A stretch of DNA of 64,000 nt from Bolinopsis microptera. Lineage: Eukaryota; Ctenophora; Tentaculata; Lobata; Bolinopsidae. The position numbers and the translations under genes were made by a program. The notes beneath the pieces were generated by a model. That model saw only the letters and a program-made list of their open reading frames with translations. It had not been told where the DNA came from and searched no databases. This document shows, one piece after another, positions 38,701 through 47,072 of this stretch (position 1 is its first letter; the number at the start of each line of letters is the position of its first letter). The stretch spans positions 4,946,402-5,010,401 of the forward strand of contig NC_087076.1 in assembly GCF_026151205.1 (NCBI RefSeq), read 5' to 3'.

Positions 38701-38737
38701 TAAGGAGAGATAGAAAAACCAGACCACACCTAGACAT
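35715..38737 (-). pseudogene. Element B ORF2: APE endonuclease and reverse transcriptase
   Basis: Four frames read in order: 38737-38081, 38016-37132, 37165-36944, 36947-35715. The protein opens with a hydrophobic stretch ending SLLNPGPN (NPGP at 38651-38662). Endonuclease landmarks follow: YNNVHG, LNETWLK, GGGVLIAH, ILVGD, MSDHFCITFDI. RT landmarks are [55 protein letters not shown] and LYADDTKIW (catalytic DD at about 36600-36605). Frameshifts fall near 38128, 37160 and 36990. The first destroys the Asn of the GDFN motif (reads GDRWS). C-terminal words such as SIFEHCSVIWSPQ are typical of non-LTR RTs. About 1000 residues when joined. Confidence 0.85.
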
Positions 38738-38739
38738 GA

Positions 38740-39391
38740 CCCCAAGCCAGCTGCTGGTAATATTAAAAAGTAACTACAGTCTGTTTCGGTGACATGGTAG
38801 GTGACAGTTCGGTTTTTGTGGTAGATAGCAATTTTAAAGAAATTGCAGCTAAGGCTGTCCCAATGCCCCTCTCCCCTCTGTACACAAGTTTAAAGTGTCT
38901 GAGAAAAATGGTACAAAATATTACCATAAAGTAAAGATTTATGGATGACCTCAAACATGGTACAGAGTGTATTTTAGGTTGGAGGGGAGCACTAGTGAGT
39001 ATATTAGCATCGATAGTCAAAGAAAATATATACAAAATAACATAAAAATAAAATATACCCAATAGAGCACATAACATATGACGAGACAGAAGACAGGACA
39101 ACAAATTTTCCCCGTTACCTCTATTACTTTTACTGATGATAACATACCTAGAAAACATACCAGTTGCAACACGGTGTTGTTGAGCCGATATTCCCATGGA
39201 ACTTTTAAGTATATTATTAACAGAATTGTGTCTCGCCGTTGTGTTTTGTTAGGTATTGTGCTATAATATGAAGTAACATACATTATGCTATCACTTCGTT
39301 TGAATACATATTAATAACATCCAAATGATCAGATCCAATAGGATACTGATGCAGACAATGAAAAATTGAAATATTGAATTGGATTACCACA
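38740..39391. other. Inter-ORF region of element B
   Basis: The 655 bases between the ORF1 stop and the ORF2 start hold a 144-codon minus-strand frame (38763-39197) rich in hydrophobic residues and with no recognisable motif. I regard it as chance. A gap this long between ORFs is larger than usual for CR1-like elements. An internal promoter or a lost C-terminal ORF1 segment are possibilities without direct evidence. Confidence 0.4.
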
Positions 39392-40907
39392 TCAGTATCC
39401 CATTGGATTAAACCACTTTGAGTGTATGATTCTGAGATAGAACTTTGCCAACACTGGCATCCCAGCCTTGGGGCTGGGATGAATATCATAAAAGCCCCTA
39501 TTGTCACACTTAGGAAATAATCTCTCGTTTCTGTTTCCATAGCGGTCTAAGAATGCCCAAAAAACATCAAGGTAAAACAGTTTATGCCTAGAGCAGCGAT
39601 CAAAGATCAAATTATTCATAGCACAAACATTACCAGGGATTTTCTCTTGTCCATTGGGGTGGACTGGTGGAATAGCTTGTACAAAAACACGTGCATTTGG
39701 ATAAAGTTTTCTTGCTGTCTTCATAAGGTCACTCACAGGGGTCTTGAGATGATTGACACCCTGGGTACAGTACCGGATGTCGTTGGCACCGAAGCTTAAG
39801 AACAGTTTCTTTACCTGCACAAGAGGGTTTTTTTGTATGAAAGGCCTCAATAGATTTCTGTATAGCTGAGATCTTAAGCCCACCCTTAGCTATGTTGGTG
39901 ACAGTTTCTTTACCTCTACTGAGGCGATCAGTGTCCAATCGAGCAGCAAAGGAGTCACCAGCAATGAGAATGATAGACTTCTGGTGTTTTTGAGAGTCTG
40001 TGGGGGCTTTTGGGGATACTTTATTAGGACTGTCGGATGTAGGAGAGGGAAGAATAGGAGATGAATGGGAAGAGGAAGAGGAAGGTGTGGTTAACTTTCT
40101 GAAGGAGAGACTATACCTCCAACAAGTTTCATTGTCAGAAGGTGCAACTCCTGGGGCAATCCTGTGCCTCATGACTTGCTGTGCACCAGGCTTCATGATG
40201 TTCAGTGTGCCATTGGTGGCAGGGAGGGTGAAGTCTGCGTTAATCAACTCTTGGGCTGGCCTTGACCTAGAGGCCCTAGTTGTGCGTTGTTCTACTTGGG
40301 TTGTATCCAGTACAAACTCAAGTGACCGTGGAGCCCCTATTGAGTAAGTGCAAATGGAGCTGGACTGTGATATTATTAGGTCTTCATCGTCTTTATGGAG
40401 GCTTAACTTAGCTTGCTGAGTGTCGTACCTTGTAACAAGGCAAGCATCCATGTTGTTGGTGGTGGAGGGGAGGTCATTAATAAGTCCCATCAACTTAAAG
40501 ATGCTAGGGAAGTTGTTGATGGGATGTGGCTTGTTAACTATGTTACCAAAGCAGTAGTCTTCTGATGAAGGGCTTAGCCAAAGGGTGTGGACTTTTTTAG
40601 ATTTGCCTTCAAGATTCATTGAATCTAATTCTTCTGTGATTTTCTTGAATAGATTTTCGTTCATTCCAGGGAGGACTGGAACGTGCTCTACGAGCGCATG
40701 TGGGCTATACGAGACATTTTGAACAGTAGTTTCCTTCTTCGTTTTCTTTTCCTTCTTCTTTTTATCTAACCGTTCTATTTTTGAAGCAAGCTTTTCCTCT
40801 TTCAGACTGTCCAGGATACTCTTAGTGAGGAGGGTATGCATGTGTTGCTTTACTTCAAGAGATAAGTTTTGCAGTAAGGCGAGGAAGTTGGCGGGCAGTG
40901 TTGGCAT
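39392..40907 (-). CDS. Element B ORF1: AlkB-like dioxygenase fused to SGNH esterase
   Basis: Starts at ATG 40907 after an untranslated leader. Residues 40-60 are lysine-rich. Residues 110-270 match the AlkB fold of Fe(II)/2-oxoglutarate dioxygenases: HKD (His171, Asp173), distal His248 in RHRI, and RYSLSFR with Arg264 and Arg270 six apart, as in E. coli AlkB (131, 133, 187, 204, 210). A Ser/Pro-rich linker (275-305) leads to an SGNH hydrolase: block I LIAGDSF (Ser319), Gly near 342, then after a frameshift block III SFGANDI and block V YDIHPS. The frameshift is one extra A in the A7 run at 39828-39834. Stop at 39392; about 504 residues when joined. The likely role is an RNA-binding or modifying ORF1 protein of the element; demethylase and esterase activities are inferred from family. 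Confidence 0.85.
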
Positions 40908-41930
40908 CTTGTTGTGAAGTGTGGGAGGATCAAGAGGAGACTGGGTGATCCGGATAAGAGATCAACAGCAGGATGTTTCAGTGGCACCGTTATAAACCCT
41001 AGCAATCTGGATCTGAAACAGTCAATAGGCCAGAGATTTATAGTTCAGAGTGAAAAAATTTGAATTATAATGAACAGAGTTGTCGTAAAGAACTGTATAG
41101 CAGAAAAAAGAATGCAATACTTATCTAAGGGAGAAGTAGCTAAAGGAGTTAACAAATTTCAAACATCACTAGATCTCTAACAATTAAACTAACCTCGTAC
41201 CAGACCGCAGGAGCCCTGGCAGTACAAGACTACCAGGGCAATAGGAAGAAACGATTACCACCTCCACAACCTGCCATCTAACTCAGATCCATCACACCCA
41301 GGACACCGGCAGACTTTACTCCAACGGATTACTCATCGGTAGCCATGCCTAAAATTATTTGTTATATAGTAGTGTTGAAAGTATTAAAACTAAATAAGGT
41401 ACACAATAACTAATAATACGTTCCGCATTCCTAAGAGCTATATACAACCACACCGATGATGTTCACCGTTTAGGTATAGCTAGTAGTAGACATAGGTCAA
41501 ATATCAAATCAACAAGCAGTACGTTGTAACAAGAGTAAACAAGAAGTAAAAGTAGACAAGTTATTATCAGAAACGATATACAAAAAATTGCATCCAGACC
41601 TCCATGATTTCGGTAAATCAATTTCCCGGATATTGCTGGCACATGAGCTGGCACTGATCTTGGCAGGGAAGTTCATGGAATTATAAGCTTATAAATCATT
41701 TAAGCAATAATAAAGCAAACTGTCTATAACAATAAAATCAGTCCAATCCCAAATGTTATATTACTGATATCTGTATTGTATATAGATGTCACAGTGACAA
41801 CTCATCACCGTCTGAAAATGATGTTTGATATCATAATATGATGAGGAGTATTGGAAAAGTCGACAAGAAGCCAGAAATCACATCTCATATAATTTGAGGA
41901 CAACACGACAATTCAAAACTTTGAACATAA
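40908..41930. other. Leader of element B and spacer before the RTE
   Basis: 40908-41340 is probably the 5' untranslated part of element B. It contains no long frame. 41340-41930 is AT-rich spacer. A 63-codon minus-strand frame at 41463-41654 is hydrophobic and has no homolog I recognise. No promoter element can be asserted. Confidence 0.4.
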
Positions 41931-44777
41931 AACGATATTATTTATTCAGGGAGGACAGACGGTATAAGAAGGCGAGGTGTCGGTCTTTCCCTTTCAAAGA
42001 GGATTAAAAATTCATTAATTTCCTATCTACCAATATCTGACCGTTTGTTGAGTGCAAGGCTGCATAGTCAACACCTGAACATCTCTGTTGTTGTGGCATA
42101 TGCGCCAACTGAGGGGGCTTCAGATAATGATAAGGATGAATTCTACCAGCAGTTGTCAAGTGCATTCGATGAGCTACCCCGACATGATTTAAAATTACTG
42201 CTCGGTGATCTTAATGCTAAGGTCACATCGGACTGCAGTTCTATGTCAGGTGTCATTGGTGGACACTCGCTTCACAGCTCATCAAATGACAATGGTACCC
42301 GATTGTTGGACTTTTGCATCGCCCACCAACTTACCATCGGTGGCACTATGTTTCAGCAAAAGGATATACATAAAGGTACGTGGAGATCACCTAATGGTCG
42401 TACTGTAAACCAAATAGACCACATATGTATCAGTAAGAAGTTTGGAGGCTCTTTGCTAAATGTAAAAGTTTGTAGGGGGGCTGACATTGGGTCTGATCAC
42501 TATTTGGTAAGAGCACGACTAAGAATGAAGCTTATGTCAGTGAAAAAGAAGCAAGAACGTAAGCTCGAGATTCCTGCTATTGAGCACTTGCGTGATCATT
42601 CACTTATTTCCGAATACAACATTGTTCTGAGAAACAAATTTGACTGTTTGGAACCTGAGGCTGACCTGGAATCAATGTGGGACAACTTCAAAACAACTGT
42701 CACACAAGTGTCCATGGAAGTCCTTGGGCAAAGGCCTCGAAAAAAGAAGGACAGGCACCAATCTCAGAAGACAAAAGAATTATTGAAGAACCGTAAGAAA
42801 TTTAAGCGTAAAGACCCTAATTCGAACGCTAACAGGTCAGAGTATTCTAGATTGAATAAGCTCTTTAAAAAAAGTAGCAAGGTCGACGATAACAACTGGG
42901 CACTTAGAATGGCCGATGACTTAGAAGAAGCTGCGAGAAAAGGCCAGCAACGTGAGGTATGGCAGAAGATCAATGTCATATCTGGAAAGAAGAAGAAGCA
43001 GTCAACTGCAGTTAGAGACGTATCTGGCCAGTTGATTGCCGACCCACATGCCCAGAAAGAAAGGTGGAAAGAGCACTTTTCTAGGCTATTGAACCCTCCC
43101 CCACAAGAGGCCAATATTTCTGACCTAGACAACATCCCTCCGCAACCCAGTTTTGACGACCTTTCCGATTCGGATGAGGCTCCTACAAGAAACGAGATTG
43201 TTGATGCCCTTAAAAAACTCAAGAATCACAAAAGTCCAGGAGTGGATGGTATCACCAACGAGCAACTTAAGTATGGACAGGATGGGTTGGTTGATCAACT
43301 AGTTGTGTTGTTCAAGAAAGTGTGGGAAGATGAGAAGATTCCTGAGGATTGGTCCAAAGGTGTTATTATCATCGTTGGAAAGAAGGGTGACACCTCTCAT
43401 TGCGCTAACAACAGAGGCATAACATTAAGATCCACAGCCTCGAAGCTCCTTCAGATGATACTCCTGCGGAGACTTAGCATTGGCATGGAAAAATTTCTCC
43501 GGGAGAATCAAAGTGGTTTTAGACAGAATCGCTCATGTATTGACCAGGTTTATTCACTCCGCTGTATTATACACCAATGTATTGAGTATAATATCCCTCT
43601 GTATATTAATTTTGTTGATTTCAAAGCAGCTTTTGATTCGATTGACAGGCAGTTCATTTGGAGAAGTATGCAGCACTACGGCCTACCTGACAAGTACATT
43701 AGAATCATGAAGGCGTTCTTTACTCACACAGTTAGTGCTGTTAGGGTCAATGGAGAGGTAACAGGTTGGTTTGATGTCAACTCGGGAACTGGGCAAGGTG
43801 ATATACAGGGACCACCAGTCTTCAACTTTTGTTTGAATTTTTCAACATACCTTATGGAACTAAACTAGGTCATTAGTAAGGGGGCTTTATTACAGCTGCC
43901 AGCCCCCGGGGTAGAAGAGAAACATCTCTTGGACACTGATTACGCTGATGACATGGCCATGTTAGATAACTCAAAAGAAGGGCTGCAGGAAACCACTGAC
44001 CTTCTCTGCAAATACAGTGCCTATGCGGGTTTGAAGATTAATGCTGGCAAAACACAGAGCATGGTTGTCAGTAAAAGTGCTTCGCAGAGGCCGTATTCTA
44101 AAGACGACACTATGGACATCAGTGTGGAAGGTCTCCCAATACAGCAGGTCAGCAGTTTCACTTACTTGGGTGCTATCATCAGTGGGAATGGAACAATTGA
44201 CAAAGAATTATCAGCTCGAATTCAAAAAGCCTCTGGGGCATTCTATCAGCTTAGCAGTATATGGTACAGTCGTAACATCAAAACACCAACTAAAATAAGG
44301 ATATACAAAGCGGCTGTCCTCACTATACTGCTATATGGAAGTGAGGTATGGAATACCACTCAGACGCAGATGAAAAGATTCGAGGTGTTCCATCATAGAT
44401 GTCTGAGAAGAATCCTGAAAATCAAATGGTTTTATCACGTATCTAATGCTGACGTACTTAAGCGGGCTAACATCGCCCCTGTTGATACTTTCGTACGAGC
44501 AGCTAGGCTCCGATGGTTTGGCCATGTGGTGAGGATGCCAGAAGAAAGAATACCCAAATATCTTCTGCACTGGATCCCAAAGCATGGTAAAAGATCAAGA
44601 GGCAGACCTCGGAAAAACTGGTTGTCATGCGTCCGGGAGGATGCAGCAATCTTCACAGGTGTCGATAACATCACAATAGAAGATGCAGAACAACAAGCTA
44701 CAGACAGGGTTCACTGGAGAGGTCTAATATACCGGAGAAAGGAGTTACTATGTGGTGCAGGCCACTCCAACGACTAG
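41931..44777 (+). pseudogene. RTE endonuclease-reverse transcriptase with one nonsense codon
   Basis: A single frame of 949 codons runs from 41931 to 44777, broken only by TAG at 43866-43868. Endonuclease motifs: GRTDGIRRRGVGLSLSKR, VVAYAPT, LLLGDLNAKV, NQIDHICISKK, GSDHYLVRARL. RT motifs: NHKSPGVDGITNEQLK, IIVGKKGDTSHCANNRGI, NFVDFKAAFDSID, GTGQGDIQGPPVFNF, DYADDMAML. The C-terminal domain shows RWFGHVVRMPEERIPKYLL and GRPRKNW. The first ~60 residues, with the N and E metal-site residues, are absent. The nonsense codon lies 20-odd codons before YADD, at a position that aligns with a lysine in the copy at 51003. No ATG precedes the frame. Confidence 0.9.
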
Positions 44778-44800
44778 GAGGAGACCTTTTCAAGTACAAG
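41931..44800 (+). mobile_element. RTE-type retrotransposon, 5'-truncated (copy 1)
   Basis: The element enters inside the endonuclease domain at about 41931 and continues to a 3' end just after the stop, at 'gaggagaccttttcaagtac' (44781-44800). The same 3' terminus appears at 45830-45860 and 52360-52395, where it is followed by (TAAG)n-like tails, which defines the end of the family. Protein text matches the RTE/CFDP2-like class (BovB relatives). Confidence 0.85.
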
Positions 44801-44824
44801 AAGTAGAACATAAAACGAGGAAAT

Positions 44825-45234
44825 ATGAACAGAACTGAACAAGAACAAAAACCACTTAGTAACTGTAGTAAACTCTACAGCAAACAAGGGACACTCAATC
44901 ATATCCTCACGTTCTGCAAGGTTGCACTAAGACAGGGACGTTTCAACTGGCGCCATGATCAGGTCCTACGTGAAATCATGAAGACTGTTTCATCACAGAT
45001 TAACGAGTTTAATTCCAACATCGCCAATTTAAGGAATCGAAGAGGGCACCGTTGGTCTTTCACAAGGCAGGTAATAAGCGCGAGAAGTTTACCCTAGCTG
45101 ACCCAACTCATCATAAGACCCAAAGACATTTCTTTTCAGATGCCAACGACTGGAAGATAATATTTGATGAGGATGAGAGACAGAGGAACTTCCCGCAGCA
45201 CAGGGAATTAGGTCAAAGACCGACCACCGCTTAA
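44825..45234 (+). pseudogene. Retroelement C-terminal fragment with GTLxHIL / GRxxWRHD motif
   Basis: Frame 44825-45097 contains GTLNHILTFCKVALRQGRFN followed by WRHDQVL, a Cys/His-bearing segment found after the RT in many metazoan non-LTR pol proteins. Frame 45052-45234 continues with ANDWKIIFDEDE and NFPQH, matching the 'DW...vDl...l.FP..I' text that follows in those proteins. The two frames overlap and need one frameshift near 45060. It is unrelated to the RTE just upstream and is cut at 45234 by the minisatellite. Confidence 0.5.
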
Positions 45235-45630
45235 GAGCCGGTTAAGAGCCGTTTAAGAGCCGTTTAAGAACCGCTTAAGAGCCGCTTAAGAACCGTGTAA
45301 GAACCGGCTAAGAACCGGCTAAGAACCGCTTAAGAACCGGTTAAGAACCGGTTAAGAACCGGTTAAGAGCCGGTTTAGAGCCGGTCAAGAGCCGGTGAGC
45401 GGCCGCTTAAGAACCGTCTAAGGACCGCTTAAGAACCGCTTAAGAACCGTTGAAGAACCGCCTCTAAAACTGCATTTAAACAACCTAAGAACCAACTTAG
45501 AGCCGTTTAAGAACCGGTTAAGAACCGGCTAAGAACCGGTTAAGAGCCGGTTAAACGGTTCTTAAGCGGCTCTTAAGCGGTTCTTAAACGGCTCTTAAAC
45601 GGCTCTTAACCGGCTCTTAAGCGGTGGTCG
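45221..45630. repeat. Palindromic minisatellite of ~11-bp units
   Basis: The array is built from variants of 'cttaagaaccg' and 'cttaagagccg'. Orientation reverses near 45555. The first 76 bases (45221-45296) and last 76 bases (45555-45630) are exact reverse complements, beginning 'cgaccaccgcttaagagccg'. Similarity extends weakly about 12 bases outside. The interior has diverged units around 45470-45500. As single strand the block would form a long stem. Confidence 0.9.
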
Positions 45631-45735
45631 CTGTTTGCCCTATTAGCCATTGGGGGTTAGTCAAGAGACCACTGACCAGTAACAGCATAGTAAGAGCGTA
45701 GAATGTTTTGGCCCAGAAAAACATGTTTAATAACA
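45631..45735. other. Unique spacer
   Basis: About 105 bases between the palindromic minisatellite and the second RTE tail. No feature is recognised. Confidence 0.4.
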
Positions 45736-45868
45736 TCACGATAGAACAACAAGCTACTGACAGGGTTCACTGGAGAGGTCTAATACACCGGAGAAAGGAG
45801 TTACTATGTGGTGCAGGCCACTGCAACGACTAGGAGGAGACCTTTTCAAGTACAAGTAAGTAAGTAAG
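45736..45868 (+). mobile_element. RTE 3'-end fragment with (TAAG) tail
   Basis: It repeats 44680-44800 almost exactly (the last ~35 codons, stop and terminus 'gaggagaccttttcaagtac') and then continues 'aagtaagtaagtaag'. This is either a very short 5'-truncated insertion or a local duplication of the end of RTE copy 1. The tetranucleotide tail is what RTE elements typically carry at the 3' end. Confidence 0.75.
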
Positions 45869-46436
45869 TTGTAAATATTGTAAATATTGTAAATATTGTA
45901 AATATTGTAAATATTGTAAATATTGTAAATATTGTAAATATTGTAAATATTGTAAATATTGTAAATATTGTAAATATTGTAAATATTGTAAATATTGTAA
46001 ATATTGTAAATATTGTAAATATTGTAAATATTGTAAATATTGTAAATATTGTAAATATTGTAAATATTGTAAATATTGTAAATATTGTAAATATTGTAAA
46101 TATTGTAAATATTGTAAATATTGTAAATATTGTAAATATTGTAAATATTGTAAATATTGTAAATATTGTAAATATTGTAAATATTGTAAATATTGTAAAT
46201 ATTGTAAATATTGTAAATATTGTAAATATTGTAAATATTGTAAATATTGTAAATATTGTAAATATTGTAAATGTTGCAAATATTGTAAATATTGTAAATA
46301 TTGTAAATGTTGTAAATATTGTAAATATTGTAAATATTGTAAATATTGTAAATGTTGTAAATATTGTAAATATTGTAAATATTATAAATATTGTAAATAT
46401 TGTAAATATTGTAAATATTGTAAATATTGTAAAATA
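45869..46436. repeat. Satellite array of a 9-bp unit (TTGTAAATA)n
   Basis: About 63 consecutive copies, nearly perfect, with a few variants after 46270 (TTGCAAATA, TTATAAATA, TGTTGTAAA). It starts directly at the end of the RTE tail. Repetitive frames of about 150 and 200 codons on the minus strand are artefacts of the repeat (9 divides by 3, so no stops arise). Confidence 0.95.
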
Positions 46437-47072
46437 TCGATTTTGAAAAAACTGAGATTTCAAAAAATCACCATTAAAACAATTTTACTGCTTACAAATT
46501 AACACGAGATGCTTAAAACGTTGCTTATTTTTTATACTGTTTTACAAGAAAATAATTTCACGGTTTTTAGACAAAAATTTCTTGGCAAAGCGAGAAATCA
46601 CTGTTTAGTGTTTACAGTTAAGATGATTCGGATGTTTACAGTTAGGAATAATGTTTGAACAAATTTGTCGCACGTTTTTCTCTGTAGGAACCTGAAACAT
46701 GTTTTCCATAGTCCCAGAAATCATCCCAAAATTTTGTTAAACTTGATCTATGTTCGAAGCTATTTTGAGTAATTTTCAGCCATGAACTAGAACCACGATA
46801 ATTTTATAATCATTATTACATTCTAGGATACGTTTTCATCTTCATTATCCCGCATTTATTTTAGATAAATGATAATGAAAAAGAGTAGATTCGGAGTCTC
46901 TAAAATCAAGTCTTGTGATGTAATAGTAATCATGCTAAATAATAAGTTATCCTGGACTCCAATGAAACATAGTGTGTATTATATCTTTTAAGATTGATTA
47001 TCGGATGAAATAAAGTCAAACGTTCTTTAAAACAGTGTCTATGAAACGTTTACTCCGACAAGTTCTCCAAAT
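46437..47072. other. 3' flank of the transporter gene
   Basis: No coding sequence. From about 46560 it is duplicated, with roughly 80 percent identity by eye, at 60180-60900, marking it as part of the segment copied together with the transporter. The first 120 bases are AT-rich and unmatched. Confidence 0.5.

Larger units (their letters stand above)
35308..41340 (-). mobile_element. Element B: non-LTR retrotransposon with AlkB-esterase ORF1
   Basis: Two-ORF element on the minus strand. ORF1 (40907 to 39392) is an AlkB-like plus SGNH protein, a 655-base inter-ORF gap follows, and ORF2 (38737 to 35715) is endonuclease plus RT. The 3' untranslated region ends at an AATAAA immediately followed by an A run (complement of 35308-35322), so the 3' end is placed there. 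The 5' limit is a guess: 40908-41340 is non-coding sequence that looks like a leader. An SGNH esterase in ORF1 and an APE-type ORF2 place it in the CR1/L2/Crack-like group (family knowledge). One frameshift in ORF1 and three in ORF2 make this copy defective. Confidence 0.8.

Noticed and set aside
38763-39197. 144-codon frame between ORF1 and ORF2 of element B
   Set aside because: No motif, hydrophobic AT-driven composition, and overlapped by equally open frames on the other strand.
41463-41654. Hydrophobic 63-codon frame upstream of element B
   Set aside because: No start context, no conservation, AT-rich chance frame.
42764-43222. 152-codon minus-strand frame inside the RTE
   Set aside because: Antisense shadow of the RTE pol frame.
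31704-43868. Alternative genetic code (TAA/TAG read as sense), suggested by single in-frame stops in two retrotransposons
   Set aside because: The four-exon transporter ends at TAA at a natural C-terminus with no internal stops, ORF1 of element B ends at a normal stop, and other copies have sense codons at the sites. Ordinary nonsense mutations explain them.
45221-45630. CRISPR-like array
   Set aside because: Units are contiguous 11-bp words without spacers, in a eukaryotic genome.
45830-46463. Two long minus-strand frames (149 and 205 codons) of repeating YLQ and IFT residues
   Set aside because: They are pure translations of the 9-bp satellite, which cannot produce stops in those frames.
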